64,000 nt of DNA from Brachyspira hampsonii 30446 (GCF_000316195.1 NZ_JH994111.1:1705791-1769790), one strand, 5' to 3'; counted from the first letter of the stretch, positions 28,477-37,484 are shown. Program-made: numbers and translations. Notes: generated by a model from the letters alone, not told the origin.

Positions 28477-29441
28477 TGCCTAAAATAACAGTATCTAAAT
28501 TCCTTGAACTTAATGAATCTAAAAACAATGCTCTGAAAATAAGACGCTTAACAGGTCTTATAGGAATGGAAAATGAAATATTAGGCTATGATATAAACAG
28601 GCCAGGTATGGCATTATTTAAATATTTCAAAGATTTTGCATACCAAAGAATACAAATACTAGGAAAAGGCGAAGCTAATTATATTCTAACTTTAGATGAA
28701 GAAAATAAAATAGATGTATTTGAAGAAATGCTTAGTTATCAAATACCTATATGCATATTCACTTACAATATAAATCCGCCTGAATCATTTTTGGAAATAG
28801 CTAAAAAAAATAATATCTGCGTAATAATAAGCGAATTAAAAACATCTGATATGATTAGAGGAATAGAAGCCCTAATAGAGGAAGAATTCCTTGAATCTTT
28901 CACTATACATGGAGGATTAGTAGAGGTCTTTGGTGTTGGAGTTTTAATTTTAGGTAAAAGTGGCGTAGGAAAAAGCGAAGCTACTTTAGAGCTTATATCA
29001 AAAGGACATAGGCTTATATCTGATGATATAGTTGAATTTAAAAAATTGAAAGACGGCAGAATAATAGGAAGAAAGAATGAATACATAAAGCATAATATGG
29101 AAGTTAGAGGAATCGGTGTAGTTGATATAAGCAGGCTTTCAGGTATGAGTGCCATTAGAGATAAAAAAAGGCTTGATTTAATTATAGAACTTGAACATTG
29201 GAAAGATGATGAACAATATGACAGAATGGGATTATTTGACAAAACTTATAATATATTAAATACCGAAGTCCCTTATCAAAAAATACCTGTTCGTTCCGGA
29301 AGAAATGTATGCATACTGATAGAAACCGCTGCTAAAAATTATAGATTAAAACAGATGGGATATAACAGTGCTAAAGAATTAGACAAAGCATTAATAGCCC
29401 AAATAGAAAAGAAAAAAGCAGATACCGTAAATAATTATTGA
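28476..29441 (+). CDS. hprK: HPr kinase/phosphorylase
   Basis: The 321-residue protein has the HprK P-loop G-K-S-G-V-G-K-S at about residues 160-167, the S-D-D-I-V-E-F segment, and the signature R-G-I-G-V-V-D-I and L-I-I-E-L-E-H-W. It phosphorylates and dephosphorylates HPr on a serine and so regulates carbon use. Overlap by one base with ptsN shows coupling. Its last seven bases overlap, tail to tail, with the ftsL-like gene. Confidence 0.95.
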   Translation: MPKITVSKFLELNESKNNALKIRRLTGLIGMENEILGYDINRPGMALFKYFKDFAYQRIQILGKGEANYILTLDEENKIDVFEEMLSYQIPICIFTYNINPPESFLEIAKKNNICVIISELKTSDMIRGIEALIEEEFLESFTIHGGLVEVFGVGVLILGKSGVGKSEATLELISKGHRLISDDIVEFKKLKDGRIIGRKNEYIKHNMEVRGIGVVDISRLSGMSAIRDKKRLDLIIELEHWKDDEQYDRMGLFDKTYNILNTEVPYQKIPVRSGRNVCILIETAAKNYRLKQMGYNSAKELDKALIAQIEKKKADTVNNY

Positions 29442-29770
29442 TTATTATTTTCATCTTCTATTTTTAAATAAAGTATATCATTATTATCACCGCTTACAGA
29501 TGTAAATCCATTTATTATAGCTGTTTCTATAAATCTATTAGGAGATGAATATTCTGCTTCCTCAGCACTAAGCACCTTAACCTCTTTTTCTAAACGCTCT
29601 ATTTCATTATCTAGTTTTGATAATTCTGCAAGTATTTCATTAGCTTTAACATTTCTTGCAAATGTAAAAATACTCATTACTATTACGAATAATATTATAA
29701 CTATAAAAAGAGATCCTATAGAATATGTTTTCTTTTCTTTTTTATCTATATTTTGCTTCTTTTCATTCAT
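29435..29770 (-). CDS. ftsL: FtsL-like cell division protein
   Basis: 111 residues: a charged, short cytoplasmic start, one membrane segment (L-F-I-V-I-I-L-F-V-I-V) near residue 21, then a coiled-coil-like heptad region and a short polar tail. This topology and its place 16 bases after rsmH fit FtsL, which always lies after rsmH in dcw-type clusters. Sequence identity to FtsL families is weak, so the name rests mostly on context. Confidence 0.65.
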   Translation of the reverse strand: MNEKKQNIDKKEKKTYSIGSLFIVIILFVIVMSIFTFARNVKANEILAELSKLDNEIERLEKEVKVLSAEEAEYSSPNRFIETAIINGFTSVSGDNNDILYLKIEDENNNQ

Positions 29771-29786
29771 ATATTTATCTCCAAAA

Positions 29787-30698
29787 TTATACCTTTTGAG
29801 CTATTCTCATCTTAGCACTTCTGCTTGCAGGATTAGATTTTATCTCTTCATTTGTCGGAAGTTTAACTTTATTATTTAGAAGTTTAAATATACCGTCTTT
29901 ATTCTTAGTCTTCTCATTTTCTTTAAAAAATCTTTTTATTATTCTATCTTCTAAAGAATGATAACTCATAACTACAACCACACCATTTTTTTTGAGTATA
30001 GAAGGTATATTCAATATTGATTTTTCAAGTATATTAAGCTCATCATTAACTTCTATTCTTATAGCCTGAAAAACTAAAGTTGCCGGATGAATTTTTCCGT
30101 ATCTTTGTGATTTATCTGTATTATGAAATATGATATTTTCTAATTCTCTTGAAGTTTCTATTTTTCTTCTATTTCTCTCCCGTACTATAATATTCGCCAT
30201 TTTCTTAGCATTACTAATTTCTCCGTAATCTCTAAATATTCTCTCCAATTCTTCTTCACTATATCCGTTTATAATATCATAAGCACTTTTATCATTGAGT
30301 CCTAGCCTCATATCAAGTCTTACATTATCTTTAAAAGAAAAACCTCTCTCAGCTTTCTTAAAATGAAATAAAGACACCCCTAAATCATAAAGCATAAAAT
30401 CAACATTACCAATTATACTATCATCTAACTCTTCCATCATCTTATCATAAGTATTATTATAATAATGAAACTTATCATAATTTTTAAGTCTTTTTTTAGC
30501 TATTTCAAGAATGGCTGAATCCCTTTCAAAACTATGAACTTCAAGATTCAAATCAAGCATTGCCTTAGTATGTCCGCCCTCACCTAATGTGGCATCAACG
30601 GCTATTTCGGCATTATCTGGTATGAAGCTAAGCACTTCTTTAAGCATAACAGGTGTATGCACTATATCTAGTTCAATATTATTATCCATTATAAACAT
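29787..30698 (-). CDS. rsmH: 16S rRNA m4C1402 methyltransferase
   Basis: 303 residues, normal for RsmH/MraW. H-T-P-V-M-L-K-E-V opens the SAM domain; V-D-A-T-L-G-E-G-G-H-T, L-Y-D-L-G-V-S and V-M-S-Y-H-S-L-E-D-R-I-I-K-R-F are hallmarks. The start could be ATG 30698 or ATG 30689 three codons on. Neither has a strong Shine-Dalgarno. It is the first gene of a pair with ftsL. Confidence 0.95.
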   Translation of the reverse strand: MFIMDNNIELDIVHTPVMLKEVLSFIPDNAEIAVDATLGEGGHTKAMLDLNLEVHSFERDSAILEIAKKRLKNYDKFHYYNNTYDKMMEELDDSIIGNVDFMLYDLGVSLFHFKKAERGFSFKDNVRLDMRLGLNDKSAYDIINGYSEEELERIFRDYGEISNAKKMANIIVRERNRRKIETSRELENIIFHNTDKSQRYGKIHPATLVFQAIRIEVNDELNILEKSILNIPSILKKNGVVVVMSYHSLEDRIIKRFFKENEKTKNKDGIFKLLNNKVKLPTNEEIKSNPASRSAKMRIAQKV

Positions 30699-30819
30699 TA
30701 TCGGAACAATTAGTATTAAAATAATTTTAATAAAAAAACAAGTATAATTTTTTATATTGCTTTTTTTACAGATTTTATTATCATATATAAATTAATATCT
30801 ATTAATAAAGGAGTTTTGT

Positions 30820-31350
30820 ATGGGAAAATTGGGAAGAGCTTTATGGTTAATTTTTGGTATTCTATTGATAATATCAGGTATAGCGACATTATTTAATCCA
30901 ATAGAAACTGTTTTAATATTGGCTTATACAATAGGATTTTTAACAATATTCTCTGGAATAAGTGCTATATTCTATTTCTTTAGTTTAAAGCATAAATCAG
31001 GTTCAAGTTTAATTCTTCTAGATGGTATAATATCAGCAATATGCGGTATTATAATTATTTCTAATTTACAAATAAGCGGTGCATTTATACCTTATATGGT
31101 TGCTTTCTTTGTAATAGTAAGAGGGGTTGTTGCTATATCTTCTTCTATTGAGCTTAAAAATTTAGGATATAATCAATGGGGACTTTCAATATTAAGCGGA
31201 ATACTTACTTTGATTGCCGGAATTATTTTAACTTTAAATCCTTTACTTGGTGCTGTTTATGTTAGTTTTATAATCGGATTATCTTTAATATTATATGGTA
31301 TAATAACATTGCAATTATGGTTTGCTTTCGGTAAATTCTTTAAAATATAA
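30820..31350 (+). CDS. HdeD/DUF308-family membrane protein
   Basis: A 176-residue protein with six predicted membrane segments in three repeated pairs, each with a G-I-x2-I-x-G-I-x(n)-N-P type start, as in HdeD. AAAGGAG precedes the ATG. HdeD is tied to acid resistance in E. coli, but the function of homologues elsewhere is unclear. It stands alone. Confidence 0.85.
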   Translation: MGKLGRALWLIFGILLIISGIATLFNPIETVLILAYTIGFLTIFSGISAIFYFFSLKHKSGSSLILLDGIISAICGIIIISNLQISGAFIPYMVAFFVIVRGVVAISSSIELKNLGYNQWGLSILSGILTLIAGIILTLNPLLGAVYVSFIIGLSLILYGIITLQLWFAFGKFFKI

Positions 31351-31429
31351 AATTATACAGGTCAATATGTATTGATTTTATTTACTAATATTGTTAAAAT
31401 GAATTCAATTATTAATTTGGGAGAAATTT

Positions 31430-31648
31430 ATGTTTGAAAAGAATTTGAACAGCACTATATGCTTTTGTAAAAATATAAAATATAAAGAAGTAATCGATGC
31501 AATTAAAGAAAATAATTATACAACATTAGAAGAGGTTATGCATCATACAAAGGCGGGCATTACCTGTTGGAGCTGCCGAGGAGATATAAAAGATTTATTA
31601 GAAGAATATAAAAAAACAGGAAATATACAAAGTGTAGAAGACAAATAA
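31430..31648 (+). CDS. BFD-type [2Fe-2S]-binding small protein
   Basis: 72 residues with I-C-F-C near the start and C-W-S-C around residues 46-49, separated by a helix-turn-helix (E-V-I-D-A-I-K-E-N, T-L-E-E-V). This C-x-C / C-x2-C arrangement is the BFD-like iron-sulfur fold, found in bacterioferritin-associated ferredoxin and in assimilatory reductases. GGGAG lies a few bases before the ATG. A second paralogue follows 20 bases later. Confidence 0.75.
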   Translation: MFEKNLNSTICFCKNIKYKEVIDAIKENNYTTLEEVMHHTKAGITCWSCRGDIKDLLEEYKKTGNIQSVEDK

Positions 31649-31668
31649 TAAAATAGGAGATATATAAA

Positions 31669-31848
31669 TTGCTGAATAATGATTTTATATGTAAATGTAA
31701 AGAGCTTTCTATTGAAGAGATAAAGTATTTAGAAAAAGAACATAACATAAAAACATTAAAAGAACTTGTAAAACATACTAAAGCGGGAACAGAATGCGGA
31801 GGATGCCGAAATAAACTAAAAGAAATGTTTAAGTTCAATTTAAAGTAA
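31669..31848 (+). CDS. Second BFD-type [2Fe-2S] small protein, TTG start
   Basis: A 59-residue reading frame from TTG 31669, eight to nine bases after AGGAG. It has I-C-K-C near residues 7-10 and C-G-G-C at about 45-48, the same spacing as the gene before it and H-T-K-A-G directly ahead of the second pair. Paralogous and probably cotranscribed. Easily missed because of its length. Confidence 0.75.
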   Translation: MLNNDFICKCKELSIEEIKYLEKEHNIKTLKELVKHTKAGTECGGCRNKLKEMFKFNLK

Positions 31849-31858
31849 TTATGTAACA

Positions 31859-31897
31859 TAAAAAAGGAGGGTATCAAAAAATACACTCCTTTTTTAT
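31859..31897. terminator. Bidirectional terminator
   Basis: AAAAAAGGAG pairs with CTCCTTTTTT around an inner GTATC/AATAC stem. T runs flank it in both directions, so it should end both the BFD genes and the transketolase genes. Confidence 0.75.
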
Positions 31898-31914
31898 CAT
31901 CATTAATTCATTAA

Positions 31915-32832
31915 TTATTTAATAATATCATAAATAGCCTTTGCATTAAGACCATATTTATTAATAAGCTCTTCAACTGTTCCTGATTCTCCGAAAACAT
32001 CTTTCATACCAACTCTTATAAGTTTAGCAGGATATTCATCTGTCAAAACTTCGGATATAGCAGAACCAAGTCCTCCTATTATAGAATGCTCTTCAGCACT
32101 AATAAGTTTCTTATGCTTTTTAGCCATTTCTACAATAATTTCTCTGTCTATTGGTTTTATAGTATGAATATCTACAACTGTCACAGATATTCCGTCTTTC
32201 TCAGCCATTTGAGCAGCTTCTAGAGCTTCAGGAACCAATATTCCGCAGGCAAATATACATACATCTTTACCTTCTCTAAGTACATTAGCTTTTCCTATTT
32301 TAAATGGAGTATCCTGATTTGTTATTATACCAGTAGCAGGTCTTGCCATTCTTAAATAGCATGGACCATCATATTCAGCAGCAGCAAATACAGCTTTTTC
32401 TGCTTCAACTGCATCGCAAGGTACAATTACTGTCATATTTGGTATAGAACGCATTAAAGATATATCTTCAATACTTTGATGACTAGCACCATCTTCGCCT
32501 ACAGATATACCAGCATGAGTAACGGCCACTTTAACATTTAATTTAGGATAGCAAATAGAATTTCTAATAATTTCAAAAGCTCTTCCCGCACCGAACATAG
32601 CAAAAGTAGAAGCAAAAGGTATTTTACCTTCAATGGCAAATCCTGCAGCTGCTCCCATCATATTTTGTTCAGCTATTCCCATATTAAAAAATCTATCAGG
32701 GAAAGCAGATTTAAAAAGTTTAGTCATAGTAGATCCGGATAAATCTGCATCTAAAACTACAACATTTTTATTTATTTCACCTAGACGCTTTAAAGCCTCT
32801 CCATAAGCATTTCTTATTGCCTTTTTTTCCAT
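31915..32832 (-). CDS. Transketolase, C-terminal subunit
   Basis: 305 residues matching the pyrimidine-binding and C-terminal halves of transketolase: N-M-G-I-A-E-Q-N-M-M-G with the catalytic glutamate, H-A-G-I-S-V-G-E-D-G-A-S-H-Q and the end S-I-I-G-G-L-G. It pairs with the next gene to make a two-subunit enzyme for the non-oxidative pentose phosphate pathway. AAGGAA precedes the ATG, 42 bases after the N-terminal subunit. Confidence 0.93.
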   Translation of the reverse strand: MEKKAIRNAYGEALKRLGEINKNVVVLDADLSGSTMTKLFKSAFPDRFFNMGIAEQNMMGAAAGFAIEGKIPFASTFAMFGAGRAFEIIRNSICYPKLNVKVAVTHAGISVGEDGASHQSIEDISLMRSIPNMTVIVPCDAVEAEKAVFAAAEYDGPCYLRMARPATGIITNQDTPFKIGKANVLREGKDVCIFACGILVPEALEAAQMAEKDGISVTVVDIHTIKPIDREIIVEMAKKHKKLISAEEHSIIGGLGSAISEVLTDEYPAKLIRVGMKDVFGESGTVEELINKYGLNAKAIYDIIK

Positions 32833-32874
32833 AGTAATTATTCCTTAAATTTTATACTTAAACAAAAATTTTCA

Positions 32875-33672
32875 TTAATCAAGTTTATTTAACTCTTCCA
32901 TAGCCTTTTCATATTCTTCTTTATTAGGAGCTTTTCCATGCCATCCTACAGCATTTTCCATAAAAGAAACTCCCTTACCCTTAACTGTTTTGGCAATCAC
33001 ACATTTAGGCTTTCCTGATACTTTTTTATTAAACACTTCCTCAAGTTCTTTTTCATTATGTCCGTCAACAACATAAGTTTCAAAACCAAATGCTTTCATT
33101 TTAGCTTCTAAATCACCCAAACTCATAACATCATCATTTTTACCATCTATCTGCAATCCATTATTGTCTATTATAAGAGTATAATTATCCAATTTATAAT
33201 TAGCAGCAGCCATAGCAGATTCCCAAAAAGTACCTTCCTGAGCTTCTCCGTCTCCGGCTACAACAAACACTCTGGCATCTTTTTTATCTAGTTTATAGCC
33301 TAAAGCAGCACCTAAAGCTATACAAACACCCTGACCCAAAGAACCTGTAGAAGCCTCAATACAATCTAAATTCTTTTTAGAAGGATGTCCCTGAAGTCTT
33401 GATCCTAATTTCCTGTAAGTTAAAAGCTCATCGGTTGGAAAAAAACCTCTATGTGCCAATACAGAATAAAGTACAGCAGAAGCATGTCCTTTAGACATAA
33501 TAAATATATCCCTACCGTCCATTTTTGGATTCTTAGGATCTATATTCATAATCTTAAAATATAGTGTATGCATTATTTCTACCAATGATAAAGAACCGCC
33601 TATATGTCCTGAATTGGCATTATAAACCATACTTACTATATCTTTTCTTATCTGAGTATTTAAAGAAGACAT
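32875..33672 (-). CDS. Transketolase, N-terminal (ThDP-binding) subunit
   Basis: 265 residues with S-G-H-I-G-G-S-L, M-S-K-G-H-A-S and the ThDP/Mg motif G-D-G-E-A-Q-E-G followed by I-I-D-N-N. A split transketolase is common in Archaea and several anaerobes. AAGGAA precedes the ATG. It is transcribed from a strong promoter with its -35 directly beside an inserted element. Confidence 0.94.
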   Translation of the reverse strand: MSSLNTQIRKDIVSMVYNANSGHIGGSLSLVEIMHTLYFKIMNIDPKNPKMDGRDIFIMSKGHASAVLYSVLAHRGFFPTDELLTYRKLGSRLQGHPSKKNLDCIEASTGSLGQGVCIALGAALGYKLDKKDARVFVVAGDGEAQEGTFWESAMAAANYKLDNYTLIIDNNGLQIDGKNDDVMSLGDLEAKMKAFGFETYVVDGHNEKELEEVFNKKVSGKPKCVIAKTVKGKGVSFMENAVGWHGKAPNKEEYEKAMEELNKLD

Positions 33673-33706
33673 AATAATAATTCCTTATTTAATATTATTT
33701 TTCTTA

Positions 33707-33735
33707 ATGATACAATGCAAAAATATTATTGTCAA
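33707..33735 (-). promoter_or_regulatory. Promoter of the transketolase pair
   Basis: On the minus strand TTGACA (33730-33735) and TATCAT (33707-33712) are 17 bases apart. The target duplication of the element at 33742 begins two bases upstream of the -35, so the insertion just spared this promoter. Confidence 0.8.
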
Positions 33736-33741
33736 ATAATA

Positions 33742-34056
33742 GACTTGTTTAGAAAGTACTTGACAATATTAATTATAAAAATTATTTAATTTAAAATTAT
33801 AAATATAATGTTTTACATGTTGCATAATTTATGCATTTTAGTATATAAACATGCAGTCTTTCGCTGTAGGCGGGCTTTGCCTGCCGACACCTGCCGACAC
33901 CTGCCGACACCAAAGGCGGACTTCGTCGGCACGCTTCGCGAGGCGGACTTCGTCGGTACGCAGAGCGTGGCACGACTGTGTACTTCGTAGCAAAGCCCCA
34001 ACTATAATTTAAAAATATTAAATTAAAAATTTATAAATTTAGTTTTGAAACAAGTC
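33742..34056 (+). mobile_element. Short inverted-repeat element copy 4
   Basis: The 315-bp copy has ends GACTTGTTTA and GAAACAAGTC and an exact TAATA duplication (33737-33741 and 34057-34061). The core has three exact 10-bp tandem copies of CTGCCGACAC (33881-33910) and several CTTCGTCGG / GCACGCTTCGCG pieces able to fold on themselves. No real ORF. It fills almost all of the 403-base gap between transketolase and the GIY-YIG gene. Confidence 0.85.
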
Positions 34057-34075
34057 TAATATACTTTTTTATTAA

Positions 34076-34459
34076 TTATTCATTATTAAACATATTATTT
34101 ATATACTCTATATCTTTTTTACTGACACTTCTAATACTTATATTACTGTTAAAATCTTTCTTTTTATATTTCATTTCTTTTATATAATAACTTTTAAGAA
34201 GCCTATTATTCTCTATAAATATAGTTTTTAGTTTTTTATCCACACTCTTTATATAATGTTCAATACTTAAAGCTATATTAACACTATCCGTTTTCCAAGC
34301 TGATAAATATTTTAATGGCTTACGAAATTTTGTATAATTAGCACCCCTACCCTTTGAATGCTTATTGAATCTATTTACAAGATTATTAGTAATGCCTGTA
34401 TAGTATGAATTATTTTCACAAAGTATTATATAAACATAATAGCTTTTATCATATTCCAT
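34076..34459 (-). CDS. GIY-YIG domain endonuclease, with C-terminal extension
   Basis: 127 residues. The first 80 form a UPF0213-like GIY-YIG domain: Y-V-Y-I-I-L, Y-Y-T-G-I-T-N-N-L, catalytic R in V-N-R-F-N-K-H, and E in S-I-E-H-Y-I-K. The remaining 45 residues are lysine-rich and not part of the domain. Its start overlaps the 3' end of the preceding cytidylyltransferase gene by about ten bases, so it is coupled to the KDO genes. The biological substrate of these single-domain nucleases is not known. Confidence 0.85.
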   Translation of the reverse strand: MEYDKSYYVYIILCENNSYYTGITNNLVNRFNKHSKGRGANYTKFRKPLKYLSAWKTDSVNIALSIEHYIKSVDKKLKTIFIENNRLLKSYYIKEMKYKKKDFNSNISIRSVSKKDIEYINNMFNNE

Positions 34460-35138
34460 TTCTTATATCACTTATTATAGTATCAACATCTATATATATG
34501 TCATTATTATATTTTTCAAAAATCTTACATACATTGTTATAATCTTCTATAGTGTCAACTGTAGTTCTAAGCTCCGGCATAGCAAATTCTTCTTTAACTT
34601 TAGGATTTTCTATTTTAAATTTATCCGGATTTCTGTAATGATACTGTGTAATATGTTCATGTTCAAATTTGTCTTTAGAATCATCATCAGCTATTTTTAA
34701 TGCCTCATAATTTATAACTTCCACACCGCTGCCGTAAGGAAGTAAATCATAATGACTCAAATCAGCATTCTTTTCTATATGATAATCTATAATCATATCC
34801 AATGCTTTAATGCTAACCAAAGGATTATCACCTGTAGCACGAACAACTATATCAGCATTAAACTCTTCAGCAGCTTTTCTATATCTGTTAAGCACATCTT
34901 CTTCGCTTCCTATAAAATAACTGCATTTCAATTTATCAAATATATTTTTAAAAGCCTCATAAGATTTTTCTTCAGTAGCAACAACCACATCATCAGCTCT
35001 TTTAGAACTTCTTAATCTTTTAATAATAAGCTCAAGCATACTATCGCAATTAGCAATAGGTTTTAATGCTTTTTTAGGAAGTCTTGTAGAACCCAATCTT
35101 GAAGCTAGTATAATAACTATTTTTTTCATATTTTTCAC
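34449..35138 (-). CDS. SpsF/KdsB-type cytidylyltransferase
   Basis: 229 residues, with the sugar-CMP transferase start I-L-A-S-R-L-G-S-T-R-L-P-K-K-A-L and the central V-R-A-T-G-D-N-P-L. It resembles SpsF and NeuA/KdsB and so would activate an acidic sugar with CTP. It overlaps the end of kdsA by four bases, so a role as the CMP-KDO-forming enzyme or for another surface sugar is plausible but unproven. Cytoplasmic. Confidence 0.8.
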   Translation of the reverse strand: MKNMKKIVIILASRLGSTRLPKKALKPIANCDSMLELIIKRLRSSKRADDVVVATEEKSYEAFKNIFDKLKCSYFIGSEEDVLNRYRKAAEEFNADIVVRATGDNPLVSIKALDMIIDYHIEKNADLSHYDLLPYGSGVEVINYEALKIADDDSKDKFEHEHITQYHYRNPDKFKIENPKVKEEFAMPELRTTVDTIEDYNNVCKIFEKYNNDIYIDVDTIISDIRNGI

Positions 35139-35950
35139 AAACTCTTAACCAAATCATTAATCTTTATAATCTGAGCCCATAACTCTTCAACCTTACTCAA
35201 ATCAAATATAGTGCCTGAATCTGAAGGACTTTTATCAGGATTAGGATGCACCTCCATAAATACGGCATCTATTCCCAAAGCAACAGCAGATTTCAATATA
35301 GCAGGTATAAACTCCCTAGCACCTCCTGACTGTCCATTATTAGCAGAAGGCATTTGAAGAGAATGGGTAGCATCATACATAACAGGAGCATAATTTTTCA
35401 TTATCTCTAAGTTCTTCATATCAACTATCAAATTACCATACCCAAACATAGTGCCTCTTTCACATAAAAATAATCTGTTTTCATTGATAGCATCAGTACA
35501 TTTATCAGCTATATATTTACAGTCATAACCGCTTATAAATTGTCCTTTTTTAACATTAACTGCTTTTCCTGTTTCGCATGCTGCTCTAAGCATATCAGTT
35601 TGCCTGCATAAAAAAGCTGGTATCTGTAAAAAATCAACATACTTAGCAGCTTCTTCAGCATCAGTAGGTACATGTATATCTGTTAAAGTGAGAAAATTAA
35701 ACTCTTTAGCTACATTCTGAAGTATTTGAAGTCCCTCTTTCATTCCAAGACCTCTGAAAGATGAAAGAGATGTTCTGTTTGCCTTATCGAAACTTCCTTT
35801 AAAAACTAATTGTATATTTAATTTATCTTTTATTTCTTTTAATTTTTTTGCTATAGTCATTGTCATTTCTTCGCTTTCTATCACACAAGGACCGGCAACA
35901 AATATTAAATCTTTATTTTTATTAGTAATACCTTTATAATCAAAAATCAT
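35135..35950 (-). CDS. kdsA: 3-deoxy-8-phosphooctulonate synthase
   Basis: The start is ATG 35950 (AAAAGGATAT before it); a longer frame to 36013 lacks a ribosome site. The 271-residue enzyme condenses PEP and arabinose 5-phosphate to KDO 8-phosphate. V-A-G-P-C-V-I-E is the KdsA/DAHP signature, with F-K-G-S-F-D-K-A-N-R-T-S and D-A-T-H-S-L-Q. C in G-P-C suggests a possible metal-dependent form. It heads a three-gene unit with the cytidylyltransferase and GIY-YIG genes. It implies a KDO-containing lipooligosaccharide. Confidence 0.95.
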   Translation of the reverse strand: MIFDYKGITNKNKDLIFVAGPCVIESEEMTMTIAKKLKEIKDKLNIQLVFKGSFDKANRTSLSSFRGLGMKEGLQILQNVAKEFNFLTLTDIHVPTDAEEAAKYVDFLQIPAFLCRQTDMLRAACETGKAVNVKKGQFISGYDCKYIADKCTDAINENRLFLCERGTMFGYGNLIVDMKNLEIMKNYAPVMYDATHSLQMPSANNGQSGGAREFIPAILKSAVALGIDAVFMEVHPNPDKSPSDSGTIFDLSKVEELWAQIIKINDLVKSL

Positions 35951-36144
35951 ATTATATCCTTTTAAAATACAAAAATTATGTTTATATGATACTATATTAA
36001 AACTTAAAGTCAATCTGATTATTAATGATTATATGATGCATTCGCTACAGTATTTCTTAATATTACAGCTAGTTGTATATAGAATATTATAACAATATAT
36101 GAATAAGTCTTAGTAATTTTTATTATACAATTATATATAAAATT

Positions 36145-37308
36145 TTAAATCCTTATCTCACCTGTTAAAAGCATTTGCATAATACCTTTCTTCTGCTCCT
36201 TTCTCAACTCTAACTGCTTTTTAAGATTCTCAATTTCATCATCTATAACTGAAAGAAAACCTGAAATTTTTTCCTGTTCTTTAATACTTATACATGGTAC
36301 TTTTAAAGTAATTATATCCTTAGCATATATATGAGGCTGTGCTCCTCCCGTCTGCATATAATATATTAATTCTTGTATATAACTTAAATAATAAAATAAA
36401 AATTTGATATTATATTTTTTATTTTCAGTATATAAAACATTGCAGTCAGAAGCCCAGATTTTATCATTATGAAGCCAAACATAACCAGAATAAGCTCCTG
36501 ATGCACTGATAGTTATGCAAGGAAAATCATGTGTATACTCGCTATGATAATATGCTGGAATTTTACCTCCTGCTATAACAGGAATATCTCCGGATAATAT
36601 TTTATTTTTATTTATATTTTTTCCTTTTTCTATAAAAATAATATTTTTTTCAACTAAATCAGATATTTTTATTTCTTTCCACTCGTCAGTAAATCCGTTA
36701 AATCTAACTTTGCCACTTAACACTCTCTGCATCACGCCTTTCTTATACTGATCTTTTTTCTCTATTAAGTTATTAAAATTCTCTATCACATCATCACATA
36801 AAGACAAAATTTCTGATATTCTTTTTTGCTCTTCCAAAGGAGGTATAACACAATTATATTCTCTTATTAATTTTAAAGATACATTTTTTATAGTTGTACC
36901 TGTAGAATAGCTATGTATATAATTTTGAAATTTTGTACCGTCTAATAAATATTTAAAAAATTTTCTATCATTATTTGAATTTATATTCAAATAACATACG
37001 CTTTTTCCTAATACTACTTTTTCATCATTATATAATGCTGTACTTCCTATTGTACCATTAATAGATAAAAATATTGTAGTATCATTTAATATTTTTTTAT
37101 ATTTATTATATTCAGCTTCATCTACTTTTTTTGAATCATTTTTTAAAACTATTTTTCCATTAATTAAATTATTTCCATTTATGAAATAATATTCACCATC
37201 ATCATTATATTTTGGTGTTCCATGCAATCCGTCCCCTATTATAGAACATATATTACTCAATTTGCATTCCTTCCAGCCTATCGGTAATTGTAATTTGTTA
37301 CTGCTCAT
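36145..37308 (-). CDS. hsdS: Orphan type I restriction specificity subunit
   Basis: The start is ATG 37308, nine bases after GAGG; a TTG further up (37326) has no ribosome site. The 387-residue protein has two target-recognition domains, each ending in a coiled-coil: P-L-E-E-Q-K-R-I-S-E-I-L in the middle, followed by G-V-M-Q-R-V-L-S-G-K-V-R-F, and S-I-K-E-Q-E-K-I-S-G-F-L ending G-I-M-Q-M-L-L-T-G-E-I-R-I. HsdS sets the DNA sequence methylated and cut by type I systems. No hsdM or hsdR is in the window, so it is solitary or supplies an alternative specificity to one elsewhere. Confidence 0.92.
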   Translation of the reverse strand: MSSNKLQLPIGWKECKLSNICSIIGDGLHGTPKYNDDGEYYFINGNNLINGKIVLKNDSKKVDEAEYNKYKKILNDTTIFLSINGTIGSTALYNDEKVVLGKSVCYLNINSNNDRKFFKYLLDGTKFQNYIHSYSTGTTIKNVSLKLIREYNCVIPPLEEQKRISEILSLCDDVIENFNNLIEKKDQYKKGVMQRVLSGKVRFNGFTDEWKEIKISDLVEKNIIFIEKGKNINKNKILSGDIPVIAGGKIPAYYHSEYTHDFPCITISASGAYSGYVWLHNDKIWASDCNVLYTENKKYNIKFLFYYLSYIQELIYYMQTGGAQPHIYAKDIITLKVPCISIKEQEKISGFLSVIDDEIENLKKQLELRKEQKKGIMQMLLTGEIRI

Positions 37309-37378
37309 AATAAAAAACCTCGACAACTATAAAAAGTATAAACAATATGATAATTTATTCAAGTGATAAAAAATAATA

Positions 37379-37410
37379 AACTTGTTTCAAAATGTCATGA
37401 AGCTGTATAT
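37379..37410 (+). mobile_element. Solo end of the short inverted-repeat element
   Basis: TAATA is followed at 37379 by AACTTGTTTCAAAATGTCATG. Only one end is recognisable; the other half appears deleted or fully diverged. It lies 71 bases upstream of the hsdS start. Confidence 0.55.
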
Positions 37411-37484
37411 ATTGTGATTTCATTGATTTAATATTTTAATTCTTTGATAAATTGTAATATATACTATAGAGTAAATCAATTTCT

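Noticed and set aside
33808-34001. Short ORFs on both strands of about 60 codons
   Set aside because: They lie inside the core of a repeat element, use atypical codons, and arise because the GC-rich core has few stop codons.
33881-34001. Recent foreign DNA because of high G+C
   Set aside because: The G+C rise is confined to the core of the element and is shared with other copies.
36145-37308. Complete type I restriction system
   Set aside because: Only HsdS is present; no methylase or translocase gene occurs in the window.
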